In this document: positions 37,215 to 47,300 of the stretch, piece by piece
Layout: every line of letters begins with the position of its first letter
Numbering within the stretch: the stretch's first letter is position 1
Assembly: GCF_009765835.1 (NCBI RefSeq)
Contig: NZ_LMUS01000006.1
Location: 1-64,000 of the forward strand
Length of the DNA stretch: 64,000 bases
Reading direction: 5' to 3'
From: Granulicella sp. L56
GTDB lineage: Bacteria; Acidobacteriota; Terriglobia; Terriglobales; Acidobacteriaceae
The notes under the pieces: model-generated
What the model was told of the DNA's origin: nothing
Database searches by the model: none
What the model saw: only the letters and a program-made list of their open reading frames with translations
Translations under genes and position numbers: made by a program

Positions 37215-38228
37215 CTACCGTTCCACTACGATGATCTCAAAAGTATCCGGGACTATGCTCGGGCGAGGATGCGGATGGTCTTCTGTTGCCTGCGGAGCGG
37301 CCCCAAACTGCGCCGTCACCAGGTAGACACGCCCCGTGGAACCGTCGATTGCCATGGTTCGGGCACCTTTGGCCGTCTTTAATGTCTGTAGAACCGGAAA
37401 TCCAGGCTTCGCAGCATTCACGATGGTGAGTGTGCCATCGCCATTGGAAGAGAAGGCTAAATCATGCTTTGCATCAAAGCCAGCGGCATCGGGCGAGTCG
37501 CCAATTGCGGCCGTTCCCAGTTGCTTGCCCGTGGTGTAATCGACGATGGCCATCTTACCTCCATCGCACACGGAAAAGAGCAGATGCGTAGTGCGGTCGA
37601 TTGCCATGCCGGAGGGAGACTCGCAATCCTGCAATGGCCATGTGGCCACAATCGCATGACTTGCAGCATCCAGCTTTACAATTTCATTCTTGTCCTCAAT
37701 ATTGTCAAACACGTTTCCATGTCCATCTGTCTGAGCGAATTCCGGCTTGCCGGGCAGCGCTACAGTGGCGATGACAGCATTGGAAGGGGTGTCCAACACC
37801 GTCACGTCTTTGCTGCGACCATTGAATGCCCAAACGGTCTTCGTCACTGGCTCAAATGTGATGCCGTCAGGATTTGTGCCAGCAGGAATTTTAGCTTGGA
37901 TAGCGAGGTCTGCGCGATTGAAGACAACGATGACATTTCCAGCGCCATCACTGATATAGCCGGTCTTCCCATCGGGGTTGAGCGCCACACCATGTGTGCT
38001 CTTTAGCCCTGTGATCGCGCCTACAGGCTTGCCGGTAGAACTATCCACGACCTCGACGCGCGAGTTGTGTGCGATATAGAGCCGGTGTGCTGCATTGTCG
38101 CTGAGCAGGTAGTCCCAACCACCCTGCCCACCAAGCTTCCATCGATCGGCAATGTGATAGGTCTGTGCAGCAGACACTGCTGCAACTGAGAGAAGGATCG
38201 CTGCGACTGCTCCTTGATATGGGCGCAT
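37215..38228 (-). CDS. Secreted YncE-like beta-propeller protein
   Basis: 337 aa with a signal peptide (about 1-22, VSAAQ). The remainder is a seven-bladed-type repeat protein; blades carry VVDSSTGKPVGAITGL, VIVVFNRADLAIQAKIPAGTNPDGITFEP, VTVLDTPSNAVIATVALPGKPEF and MAIVDYTTGKQLGTAAIGDSPDAAGFD. This is the YVTN/YncE surface- or periplasm-located family, with no assigned reaction. It lies 51 bp after the sensor kinase on the same strand and so is probably co-transcribed with the two-component system, suggesting a role in the same stress response or in signal sensing. Confidence 0.8.
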   Translation of the reverse strand: MRPYQGAVAAILLSVAAVSAAQTYHIADRWKLGGQGGWDYLLSDNAAHRLYIAHNSRVEVVDSSTGKPVGAITGLKSTHGVALNPDGKTGYISDGAGNVIVVFNRADLAIQAKIPAGTNPDGITFEPVTKTVWAFNGRSKDVTVLDTPSNAVIATVALPGKPEFAQTDGHGNVFDNIEDKNEIVKLDAASHAIVATWPLQDCESPSGMAIDRTTHLLFSVCDGGKMAIVDYTTGKQLGTAAIGDSPDAAGFDAKHDLAFSSNGDGTLTIVNAAKPGFPVLQTLKTAKGARTMAIDGSTGRVYLVTAQFGAAPQATEDHPHPRPSIVPDTFEIIVVER

Positions 38229-38279
38229 AAGAACTCCTGTAGAGATTCGGCATGACTGCCGGTCTCCGTAGTGTCTCTA

Positions 38280-39725
38280 TTACACCTTAAGAAGCGCTGA
38301 AGGCATGAAAACAGGCGCCAAAGGCTCCGCTGGAAGCTTCACGGTAACCAGCGCTCCGCCTTCAGTCCTATTCTCGATTTGAATCGAACCTCTCGCTCGC
38401 TCACAGATCGCCTTGCAGATGGAAAGCCCCAACCCCGTGCCTCCGCTCTTTCTGCTTCGTGATGGGTCGCCCCGATAAAAGGGTTCAAAGACATGTGCGC
38501 GATCTTCATCGGAAACGCCCTCGCCCTGGTCCTCAACCGTTAGCATGGCTCCGTCGTTGGTAGTCATTGCAATTCGGACAACACTCCCATGAGGGCTATG
38601 CTGCAGCGCATTCAGCAAAATATTGGAGCATAGAAGAAGCGCATCGCGGCTATCGATTGGTACTTTCGTATCAACGGCACATTCGACGATCACTTCAATT
38701 GCTTTCAGTTCGGCTAAAGGCTTGCTTTGATGCACCGCATCCTCAATGGCACCTCGCAATGAACAGTACTCCAGTAGGGTCCCTGAACGCTTGATCTCGC
38801 GTGGTTGCTCCAATCGTGCCAGAGTGAGCATTTTCTGTACCGTCATCTCCAGGCGAGTAAAGTCCTCCAGACTGAGTGCCAAACCCTGGCTATACTCTTC
38901 TACCGTACGCTTGCGCATCGATAACAGTTGCAGCGATGATTTGACGATTGCCGCGTCCGTCTTCAGTTCGTGCGCAGCATCATTCGTAAATCGCTTCTGC
39001 TGTTCGAACGAGCGTTGCAGGCGTGCGAGTGCGGCTTCCAAAGCGGCGACAAGAGGCCGTAGCTCAACTGTTTCTTTTGCGCTTGTTGGCGCCTCAAAGT
39101 GCCAATCATGCGAATTGATCCGCTCTGCTTCGCGCGCAAGTTCAGTGACCGGGAACAATACTTCCCGTACCGACCATGCCATAGTGAGGGCCGTAACGCT
39201 TAGAAGGATAGCCGTCGCAATTGCAAAGAAGCGAATCGATTCAAGAACTTCATGCCAAACATGGCCGACTGGAGTTCCATAGGCGATCGTGATGTTGTGC
39301 GGAGTCCCGCCATTCGGCTCATCCGGGTCTACGACCCGAAGACCATGCCGAACGAGGAACCGATAACTTCGCCCTTTTATTGTCACATCGTGGAAAGCAT
39401 GTTTCCAAGATGACGATAACTCCAACTGTGGGAGCTCACCTGCAGACCCGAGCACTCTGCCGCGTTCATCCTCGACAAGAAAGACGGATTTCCTGTCGAG
39501 ATGCACTTCGCGCATATTGAGCATAACGTTGTCGCCTTTATCCTCTGCATCCTGAACCGCACCCATCAGAGACTCGGCGCTCACTTCAAGAGACGAATCG
39601 AAGGCCTTTAATTGCACATGCCGCTCGTGTATGGTGATCGCGCCAATCAGGACTATTGCAGATAGAAGTTCCAAAATGAGAACGGTGCAGGTAAGCCTGC
39701 GCGTGATGGAGATGGATTTTGTCAT
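38280..39725 (-). CDS. Sensor histidine kinase, QseC/PmrB-like
   Basis: 481 aa. Two transmembrane helices (about 10-30 and 165-185) bracket a periplasmic domain of about 130 residues. A HAMP-like linker, HisKA (FTNDAAHELKTDAAIVKSSLQLL, phosphoacceptor His in AHELKT) and HATPase_c (LLNALQHSPHG, VEDQGEGV, SGGTGLGLSI) follow. The normal HELRTPL motif reads HELKTDA here, an unusual change of the proline that is conserved in most kinases. Its start overlaps the response-regulator stop (ATGA), so the pair is co-translated. Confidence 0.9.
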   Translation of the reverse strand: MTKSISITRRLTCTVLILELLSAIVLIGAITIHERHVQLKAFDSSLEVSAESLMGAVQDAEDKGDNVMLNMREVHLDRKSVFLVEDERGRVLGSAGELPQLELSSSWKHAFHDVTIKGRSYRFLVRHGLRVVDPDEPNGGTPHNITIAYGTPVGHVWHEVLESIRFFAIATAILLSVTALTMAWSVREVLFPVTELAREAERINSHDWHFEAPTSAKETVELRPLVAALEAALARLQRSFEQQKRFTNDAAHELKTDAAIVKSSLQLLSMRKRTVEEYSQGLALSLEDFTRLEMTVQKMLTLARLEQPREIKRSGTLLEYCSLRGAIEDAVHQSKPLAELKAIEVIVECAVDTKVPIDSRDALLLCSNILLNALQHSPHGSVVRIAMTTNDGAMLTVEDQGEGVSDEDRAHVFEPFYRGDPSRSRKSGGTGLGLSICKAICERARGSIQIENRTEGGALVTVKLPAEPLAPVFMPSALLKV

Positions 39726-40405
39726 GACGCAGCGGTCTCCTCGCGGAGGCGATATCCGCGATGCCGCAGGGTCTCGATTAGCGGTTCAGTGCCCGCAATG
39801 TTCAACTTTCTTCGCAAGTTCGAGACGTGCGCTTCGATCACATTGGAATGATGCTCCCAATCAAAGTCATAGAGATGTTCCAGCAGCTCTTGCTTGGAAA
39901 CAACTGCGCGAGGCCGGTGAATGAGGTATTCGAGGATGCGGTACTCCGTTGGCGAGAGATCGAGAAATTGACCGCGCCGTCGAACCGTTTGCTGGATGGT
40001 GTTCAACTCCACATCCGATACCGTCAGTACCGGAGTAGAAACACCCTTCGCACGTCGGATGAGGGCCTTGATTCGGGCAAGAAGCTCACCCAGATCGAAT
40101 GGCTTGCTGAGATAATCATCGGCCCCCGCATTCAGCAAACTTATAATGGACTCTGTGCCTTCTTGCGCCGTAAGAATAAGGACTGGAGTGTGAAGTTTTT
40201 GTCGACGTAGGTCCCTGAGAACCTGCTGGCCGCTCTTCCCGGGCAACATCAGATCGAGCACGATGGCATCATGAATACCTTGTTCAGCAAGATGCGAACC
40301 TGCTTCTCCATCAGGAGCATGATCTACCGCCAGTCCCGTTTCGCGCAGGGCAGCAACGATGTTTTCAGCAAGTCGCTGCTCGTCTTCAATCAGGAGTACA
40401 CGCAT
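39722..40405 (-). CDS. OmpR/PhoB-family response regulator
   Basis: 227 aa from ATG 40405 (MRVLLIEDEQ); an upstream in-frame start at 40432 adds nine residues with no domain role. Receiver domain with IEDE acidic pocket, phosphoacceptor Asp in IVLDLMLPGKSG, Thr in ILTAQ and Lys in YLSKPFDLGEL. C-terminal winged helix (LDLSPTEYRILEYLIHRPRAVVSKQELLEHLYDF, then HVSNLRRKLN and TLRHRGYRL). It is the first gene of a regulator-kinase-beta-propeller operon and faces away from the integrase remnant. Confidence 0.92.
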   Translation of the reverse strand: MRVLLIEDEQRLAENIVAALRETGLAVDHAPDGEAGSHLAEQGIHDAIVLDLMLPGKSGQQVLRDLRRQKLHTPVLILTAQEGTESIISLLNAGADDYLSKPFDLGELLARIKALIRRAKGVSTPVLTVSDVELNTIQQTVRRRGQFLDLSPTEYRILEYLIHRPRAVVSKQELLEHLYDFDWEHHSNVIEAHVSNLRRKLNIAGTEPLIETLRHRGYRLREETAAS

Positions 40406-40485
40406 ATGCAGTGGCTTTGAGTATTGTCTCAAGCGTGGCTTAACCCTGGCTGAATTTCTTTAACTACAGACCAAGGCCCTGTACC

Positions 40486-40623
40486 TTCCGCCACACTTAT
40501 CGCTCGCGGCTCGACAAGACGGGCGTTCGGATGAAGGTGCAGCAGGAGTTGATGCGTCACACCTCTATCCAGACGACGATGAGTGTCTACGGAAGGGCGA
40601 TCACAGACTCGAACCAAAGCTAA
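40486..40623 (+). pseudogene. C-terminal remnant of a tyrosine recombinase/integrase
   Basis: An open stretch of 45 codons ending in TAA reads FRHTYRSRLDKTG, then MKVQQELMRHTSIQTTMSVYG. This is the catalytic C-terminus of a phage-type integrase: box II Arg (R in FRHTY), the later His (RHTS) and the nucleophilic Tyr (MSVYG). Nothing matching the N-terminal two thirds or the first catalytic Arg lies upstream, so the gene is truncated and inactive. It stands about 500 bp from the tmRNA gene, a well-known attachment site for integrative elements. Confidence 0.8.
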
Positions 40624-40787
40624 CAGTCAGGTTGTGGGGCTGGTATTTGGCGAAAATCTAAGGTGCGAAGGGGTGACTTAAATGCTGATAGTCCTTCAAA
40701 GAAGAAGGACCGTCAGGATGGGACATTTCCGATTGGGACAATGGGGACTTGCTTGAGAGATCTAAGTCTGTAACCTATTGATTCTAT

Positions 40788-40830
40788 GATTGCGGGGTAG
40801 GATTTGAACCTATAACCTTTGGGTCGTTAG
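40788..40830 (-). other. tRNA-like 3' fragment (possible attachment-site remnant)
   Basis: On the minus strand the text ends AGGTTCAAATCCTACCCCGCA, which resembles a T-arm (loop TTCAAAT between AGG and CCT) plus the 3' acceptor strand of a tRNA. A D-arm and a matching 5' acceptor strand are not found, and the anticodon stem does not close. Fragments of tRNA 3' ends are left by integrase-driven insertions, and an integrase remnant lies 165 bp away. Confidence 0.4.
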
Positions 40831-41133
40831 TGGCACAAATTTAGTATTATCAATGAGTTGCATGGAATAGTCGGTAGTTTTAAAAAGAGCTCTAAGTTGT
40901 TGGAAATGAGTGTAGCACGTTGATATTTTTGGTTGAAATTGGGTTGGAACGCCACCGTCTAACAGAAGTCTGGGTGGTGATGGGATATGTCTGCGAAACG
41001 TTAGCGCAATTTTGACGCAACACAAATGCGCCTATATCCTCACAGGTATGCGTCTAGGATCGGCTGGCCTTATAATGGAAGTAGTTCTTTGACAGCGCTG
41101 CATTATGCAACGCTCGAAGCTGCTCCACCACGT

Positions 41134-41486
41134 GGGGGCGTCATGGTTTCGACGGGGTTGCTTGTGGCAGAGAGGCATGCCGGGGTGTGGACACCCGTAA
41201 TCGCTCACAAAACTATAAGTGCCGAACCTCAATTCGCGCTTGCTGCTTAATAATTAAGTAGCCGATTGCTTCCGCTTCGCCTACGGGCGGATACCAATCG
41301 TCGCACAGTAGGCTGGTCAAAGCTGTTCCGTCTGGACGGCAATGACGAGATCGATCAGGCTGGTCGGTGTCGCGTCTTCGCCCGTTCTAAGCGCCACTGA
41401 CGAGACAAAGATGAACGTGGAAAAGCATGAATGCTCTCTGTTGGAAGTTTCTTCGGACGGGAGTTCGATTCTCCCCGCCTCCACCA
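41134..41486 (+). ncRNA. ssrA: Transfer-messenger RNA (tmRNA)
   Basis: One-piece tmRNA of 353 nt. The 5' end GGGGGCG (41134-41140) pairs with CGCCTCC (41476-41482), followed by A and an encoded CCA (41484-41486). A T-arm is complete: GGGAG-TTCGATT-CTCCC (41459-41475). The tag reading frame starts at GCT 41203 and encodes AHKTISAEPQFALAA, with TAA at 41248-41250 and a second TAA right after. The hydrophobic ALAA end is the usual protease signal. The molecule rescues stalled ribosomes with SmpB. Confidence 0.95.
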
Positions 41487-42102
41487 ACTTCTTTATTTTC
41501 ATCTACGATATGGCTTGTCGTTTCCCACCTCTTCGCTAGACTCAGACCTCAAAATTCGGTGTCATGCCCATGTAGTGGCCATGACCGAGAGTGTTCCGAT
41601 ACAGGTAAAGGTGTAGACATTCGGCGGCGGTCGTTTGGCAGTGCGACTGGTGGGCGCGCCGGGCTTCCCGTCCTGAGCAGGTCACCTTGGGGTATCTGGT
41701 AGGATTTTTATCGCCGATGATCTGGCAGCAATAAATGTTCACGGCGAATTCAAGGATGCTCTTGCGGATTTGAACGCTCATACGGACGACTAGAAATTTA
41801 GCGATCTAATGGGTGTGGTGATGTCGAAGGGACTGGGCAGCATTCGAACTGAAGATGTACTGGGCGCCGTAGCATGGCTTGCACGGTAGCAAGAGGTGAA
41901 TCCGCACGAAATCGATACCTGGGTGAAGGCTCTTCGGGCGCAGTGCTATTGCACGGATCACATCTCTGCTTGCCGCCAATGTTTATCCCCAAACAGCCCG
42001 ATTCAAACTTCAGGGCATTGGTGAAATCCAGGCTGTGAATCACATGACATGACTGGTATAGCAGAATTTCACACAAGAGTCGTGGTGATGTTTCATCATG
42101 TT
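41487..42102. other. Gene-poor stretch right of tmRNA with short coding scraps
   Basis: No intact gene. Two short plus-strand scraps end in stops: about 41698-41793 (FIADDLAAINVHGEFKDAL) and about 41812-41889 (MSKGLGSIRTEDVLGAVAWL). They read like ends of decayed accessory genes but match no family I can name. The region abuts the 3' end of ssrA, the usual insertion point of mobile elements. Confidence 0.4.
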
Positions 42103-42924
42103 CTAAGTGCGCAGGCGCCGAGAGGATCTCACAGGCGAGGAAGACGACTTTTTATTCCCAATTACCTCATGGCTCGGCTTTTCTTTCATAGGCTGGTTCC
42201 CCATCCACCCAAGCACCGTCAGTTCATCTTCGTTTATACCAAGTCCATACTGCGCATTCCAGTATTCAACTGTTTGCTTAACAAACACTTGACGAGCAAT
42301 ATGTTTGTCGCAACTACGAAGACCTTCCAGAATGGCAAGGTGTTGGCGTACTGCAGCAGCGCGTTCACTGATTGCCTTTGAATTGCCCGGCCACCTGCCA
42401 ACAACGGAAAAAACAAACAAACGAAAAGTGACTGCTTCGAGAGTGTCTCGCAGATACTCATTGCCAGCGAGCTCCCAAATTTTTCGATGAAATGCGACGT
42501 CGCAATCATGAAAGTTTCTCACGTCGATCGCTTCCATGCCTGTGCCTGCCATAGCCGTGACTAGTGCGGTCAGTTCCGTATCTGCTGTTGGCGTGAAATT
42601 TTCAGCCGCTTTACCGATGGCAATCGCCTCAAGAGGAATGCGAACCTCTTGAATAAGCCTGTAATCCTCAGGGCTCAGTTGGGCAACATAGGTGCCACGC
42701 GCAGGAACCTTGCGCAAAAGACCTTGATGAGTCAGCTCATTTAAAGCTTCGCGTAAGGTTGGTTGACCAATGCCAAGACGGCCGGCCCATTTTTGCTCGA
42801 TAATACGATCGCCTCCGCTTAGCTCACCAGAGATGATTGCCTCGCGAATGGCTTGAGCGGCCGCCTGGGGGGCGGTAGGAATATTAAGTTGGCCGGGATT
42901 TCGCTTTGCAGAACTGCTTTCCAT
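42103..42924 (-). CDS. GntR-family transcriptional regulator, FadR/FCD subfamily
   Basis: 273 aa. N-terminal winged helix (AAQAIREAIISGELSGGDRIIEQKWAGRLGIGQPTLREALNELTHQGLLRKVPARGTYVA, about 22-82), then an all-helical FCD effector domain (NFHDCDVAFHRKIWELAGNEYL with Asp/His metal ligands, and AVRQHLAILEGL). A Ser/Arg-rich tail of about 25 residues after the domain is unusual. A tandem heptamer site lies just upstream of its ATG and recurs at three other promoters of the same locus, so it is the likely repressor of the arabinose-type cluster and of itself. Effectors of this family are often sugar acids or their catabolites. Confidence 0.88.
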   Translation of the reverse strand: MESSSAKRNPGQLNIPTAPQAAAQAIREAIISGELSGGDRIIEQKWAGRLGIGQPTLREALNELTHQGLLRKVPARGTYVAQLSPEDYRLIQEVRIPLEAIAIGKAAENFTPTADTELTALVTAMAGTGMEAIDVRNFHDCDVAFHRKIWELAGNEYLRDTLEAVTFRLFVFSVVGRWPGNSKAISERAAAVRQHLAILEGLRSCDKHIARQVFVKQTVEYWNAQYGLGINEDELTVLGWMGNQPMKEKPSHEVIGNKKSSSSPVRSSRRLRT

Positions 42925-42944
42925 AATTTATAGGTGTAGATACT

Positions 42945-42958
42945 CTATACACTATACT
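42945..42958 (-). promoter_or_regulatory. Tandem heptamer site upstream of the GntR gene
   Basis: Plus strand CTATACA CTATACT, 21 bp upstream of the GntR start codon. It shares the (CTATAnn)x2 layout with sites at 47896, 48124 and 51752. A candidate minus-strand promoter (TTTACA, 17 bp, TATCTA) spans it. Confidence 0.5.
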
Positions 42959-43068
42959 CTGTAAACCCATTAATGCCTCTGTTTGGGTGAGATCGGTAAC
43001 ATCTATATTTATGCGTAGATTATTGTTTCATCTGCCAACTTAGCAGCGAGATGAGCTACGAGTACCGA

Positions 43069-44274
43069 TCACTTTTCCGCGGAAGTAGCTGTAGCTGGCT
43101 CTAAGGATGTGCCACTAACTGAATTGTTACGGAGCTTATCGAAAACGGTTTCGTCAGTAGTCTTGTGCAGGTTGCGTGTCCTTATGAATTCGGCTTTTGC
43201 TTCATCTTTTTTCCCCATAGCTTGATAAAGTCGGGCCAGCCGCCAGTGTACGCTTACATCGTTAGGGTCTATTTTCTCTGCTGCAACTAGTTGCCGAAGA
43301 GCATCGTCTCGGCGGCTTGCATCAAAATATAGAATGCCCAAATCGAGGTGCGCCAATTCCAATCCAGGATCGATGCCGATGACTTTCTCCAGGATAGTCT
43401 GGGCTGAATCTGGGTCTTGTAATTTCATCTTGACGTCTCCGAGATAAGCCAAAGCCAACACATGGTTGGGAATATTCTCAAGTTCCGCTTCGAATTCGCG
43501 CCCAGCCTCTTCGTATCGGTCTAGCTTCCATAAGAGGTAGCCAAGTCCGAAATGTACATTCGGCTCTTTGCTATTGACTTTGATGGCAGCTCGGAATTGT
43601 TGCATCGCTCCTGTGCTATCTTTCATTTCGTCTAACGCCTCACCGGCAAGCATGTCAGCCTCAGCAGACTCTGCGTTCAACATCAAAATCTCACGATAGG
43701 TATCGAGAACGCATTGGTATTGCTTGGAACCCAAGCAACTTTGCACCAGAGCCAGGCGCAATTGAAGGCTCTTTGGGTCGAGTATCGCAGCCTCTTTCAG
43801 ATAAGGAACCGCTTCTGCATATTCCCCCAACCCATAATGGGCCATGCCTATCAGGACATTCAAACGCAACACTCCGGGCGAGGAGGAAGGTTGGCTCTTT
43901 AGGAGTGGGGTGAAAATCTGAATGGCCTGCTTCAGTACGCCGGATTTAAAAAGCGCCAATCCTAAGTTGAGCTTCAAACCAGGCATTGATGGATTGAGCG
44001 CCAATACCTTGCGATAAAGAGAAATAGCTTCGGAGTAGTGCTCTTGGCGCGCTTCAAGGAAGCCTAAATGGGCATAAGCTTCAGCGTTCGCAGGGTGAGC
44101 CTCCGAGAAAGCCCGCCATGCAGCTTCGGCCTCAGTGTTGTTGCCCTGCTGCTCCAGCATGATTGCCTTTTGGCGCTGATTATTCGCGGTCGTTGCTGTT
44201 TGGCCGAGACAGCAGATAGTCGCGATGGCGAATGTGATTGCAAGGACTATTCCTGAGTGCTCGACCCGATTCAT
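43069..44274 (-). CDS. Exported TPR-repeat protein
   Basis: 401 aa from ATG 44274, chosen because GGAG sits eight bases upstream and a hydrophobic export signal follows directly (LAITFAIATICCLGQ). An in-frame start at 44331 would place the signal internally. The rest is about ten tetratricopeptide repeats (AEAYAHLGFLEARQEHYSEAISLYRKVLALNPSMPGLKLNLGLALFKSG is the clearest run, given in pieces over 60-130). TPR proteins of this kind act as scaffolds in the periplasm. A terminator separates it from the TonB receptor upstream, so it probably has its own promoter, and its link to the sugar locus is positional only. Confidence 0.8.
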   Translation of the reverse strand: MNRVEHSGIVLAITFAIATICCLGQTATTANNQRQKAIMLEQQGNNTEAEAAWRAFSEAHPANAEAYAHLGFLEARQEHYSEAISLYRKVLALNPSMPGLKLNLGLALFKSGVLKQAIQIFTPLLKSQPSSSPGVLRLNVLIGMAHYGLGEYAEAVPYLKEAAILDPKSLQLRLALVQSCLGSKQYQCVLDTYREILMLNAESAEADMLAGEALDEMKDSTGAMQQFRAAIKVNSKEPNVHFGLGYLLWKLDRYEEAGREFEAELENIPNHVLALAYLGDVKMKLQDPDSAQTILEKVIGIDPGLELAHLDLGILYFDASRRDDALRQLVAAEKIDPNDVSVHWRLARLYQAMGKKDEAKAEFIRTRNLHKTTDETVFDKLRNNSVSGTSLEPATATSAEK

Positions 44275-44334
44275 ACCCGTCTCCATTGACATTATCGCTT
44301 GTCGAAAAAGGCCAATAACTTTTGATGGCACAGA

Positions 44335-44371
44335 TATAAAGAAATAGCGCGGCAGGGAATACCTGCCGCGC
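44335..44371 (-). terminator. Rho-independent terminator of the TonB receptor
   Basis: Perfect 10-bp stem GCGCGGCAGG (44347-44356), loop GAATA, CCTGCCGCGC (44362-44371). It begins 13 bp after the minus-strand receptor stop and is followed on that strand by TATTTCTTTATAT. Confidence 0.85.
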
Positions 44372-44383
44372 CCGGGTCAGAGG

Positions 44384-47300
44384 TTAGAAATGGAGCTTCG
44401 CACCAAGCTGCAATACGCGAGGATCATAAGCAGAGGTGATCTGTCCGAAGTTCGAATCCGTCGATCCAGAGTCGATTCCATTAAATTGCGTGTGATTGAA
44501 AGCGTTGAAGGTTTCGATTCGTAGTTGAAGACTCGGCCCTTCGCCAGATGATGTAAATGCAATGGACTTGAACAGAGACAGATTGAAGTTAAATCGGCCA
44601 GGCAGGACAACCGCATCCTTCCCAGCATTGCCGAACCCTTGGTTTGCACCTCCATTCCACGGGGCAACCGGACTCGCAAAAGCGCTAGTGTTGAACCAAG
44701 CTGACCGCTTTTTCGGATAGGAGACCTTACCGAGCAGATCAGGGCGATTACTAGTGTTGCCACCCAGACCAATAGTGTCGGCACCGTTATAGGAAATAGA
44801 CTGCGGGGTCCCTGATTGCGCGATCGTGATGCCAGAGAATTCCCAACCTCCAAGGAACGAGCGTTCTACGATGTTGGAACTATGCGTGAAGAATGGAATG
44901 CTATAGATATAACTCGCGTTAAAGATGTGGCGTCGGTCTAATCCTCCTGAGCCACGGTCGTAGCCGGCATTGAAGGGATTAGAGAGTGAGTTCAAATCTC
45001 CGCTACCGTCATCGATTTCATGAGACCAGGTATAGGCCAGTTGTAAAGTAAGTCCATGCCGATTTTCCATGCGTAGACCAGCTTGGAGTGAGTGATAGTT
45101 GAAATTAGCTTCGTTCTCCTCTTGCACAATTGAGCTATAGCCAGGGTAAATCCGATAGAGGTTCGCGTTCACTGAGCCGTCAGCAACACTCTGTCGAAGG
45201 CCATACGGATTGCCTGGATTATTTGGATCGGTCAAGGGGAGGGTATTTATTCCACGGTCATCGTTCTGATCCCAGCCTGTAGAGCCTCCATACTGTAGAA
45301 CCGCAATAACAGATTGTGCAAGCTGTCGTTGGAAGCCCAGGCTGAACGTAGTGGTTCCGGGCGGAGGATAGTTGTACTTCAAATTGGTAAGGGTAGAAGG
45401 AAAGGCCTGAGTCGTTGTTACTCCATTCAAAGCACTGGTATTCGGATTTGAGAAATAAACGTTGGTGGCGGAGGGTTGGTATGCGAACGGAGGATTCTGA
45501 GCCGCGTTATATACATCGTTGCCTTGTACGCGCTCATAAAAAACTCCAATACCACCGCGAAACACTGTCTTTCCATCGCCGGAGAGATCGTAGGCGAAGC
45601 CTATCCGAGGCTGCCAGGTATTGTATTTATTCTGAACCGCTCCACGGGGGAACCCATCGACACCCGCTTCCCTGATGCCGTTGAGATAGAACGCCTGACC
45701 GCCATAGGATGTCAGTGAGCTAGGATTGAGGGTTCCATCTGGATTGAGGGGATAACCTTGTGCGGCGCTATAGTCTGTCGGAACGAAATTCGCGAACTGG
45801 TTGAATCGCTCAAACGCGTGCGGCAACCCGTCGAACCGAAGCCCGAAATTGAGGGTTAGACGGGGCGTAACGTGCCAGTTGTCGTTGCCATAGAAGCCAT
45901 AGTTGTTATTGACCCAATGCTTGTTTGCCAGATATTGAAGTTGTGTAAAGCTGGCAGCATCTCCGAGCAGGAAGTTTACATACGAGTCTTTGGAATATGC
46001 GCTTGAGTCGAAGTGGGCAGTCCCTTGAGTGTTTGCCTGAAGTTGCTGGTTTTTAACAACTCGCAAATAGCTGAAACCGAATTTGAATTGGTGCTTGCCT
46101 TTTGTCCACGATAGATCGTCACGAATCTGATAGCTTGCGTAAAAATTCTTCCATGGAAAGTAGTTTGAACTCCAGTTGGTGTTGTATGGAGCGCCCAGAT
46201 CGATCTCAGGCATGCGGCTGCCTATGTTATTGGCAAGCGGAAAGAAGGTTGTGCCTGTCCATCCGGATGGCTGAGCCGATACACCTTGAGGGTTGATCGT
46301 AACCGTATTGTCGCTGTAATTGAATGCGGTTTCGTTGAGCAGCGAAGGAGAATACATTTGAGTTAACTTGAACGCCGCCATCCATGCTGGATTGAGCATG
46401 GTCGAGCCAGTCGTTGGGTAACTACTATCGCCCCACTGTGGCGGATACGATGTCTGAGTGACCGCATCATGTACATAGCGACCCATTAGCTGTAACTTGC
46501 TGTCAATAGCATGGTCGATGCGAACCACGTCTTCGTGAACATTGGTCGGTTGAGGAATAGACGAAATATATTGCCCAGTTCCAAAATTTGGCTTCGGGAA
46601 GGTCCCGGCGTTCATCTCGAGAACCGCATTCGGATCGATCAAATTAGCTGGAATTATATTATGTAGGAAGGGCTGTCCGGGAGTCAGTCCATCAGCTTGA
46701 TAGAGTGCCAATTTGGCAGGATCGGCAGTGAGTGGAACCTGTGGGACAGTGCCGTTAGATGGAACAGTGTATGTCACTGGTTGTCCAGCCGTAGGAAAAT
46801 TGCTTGATGCGATGGTATTCACAACCGATGGGGCGCTTCCGACGACAAGCCTCCGCCACTCTTCATTCACGAAGAAGAACGTTCTCTTACGAGAGTTGTT
46901 ATATACATGCGGGATCCACAGTGGACCTCCGATATTACCTCCGAATTCATTCAACCGAAGCTCGGGCCGTGACTGGCCTGCGAGATTGCTAAAGTAGTTA
47001 TTTGCGTCGTATGCTTCATTCCGATTGAACTCCCACAGTCCGCCGTGGAAATCTCGGCTTCCGGACTTAACGACCATGAGGATTGTTCCACCCGAGCCAA
47101 TCCCATAATCGGGGCTGTAGTTGCTGTTGAGAGTCTGGAACTCTGCGAGCGCGTCGAGCGAGGGCAGTATATCGAAGCAACCACCGCATCCGCGATCGTT
47201 CATCTCTGCGCCATCCAACAGGTACACATTGTGATTCGCGCGAGTTCCATTGAAGCTGATTCCGTTACCAGATGTATTAGCATTTACCGTGTTGAAATCC

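Larger units (their letters stand above)
40406..41133. other. Decayed integration region left of the tmRNA gene
   Basis: No intact gene. It contains the tyrosine-recombinase remnant and the tRNA-like fragment listed separately. The rest (about 40624-40787 and 40831-41133) is AT-richer than the neighbourhood and shows no recognisable coding text. Confidence 0.5.
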
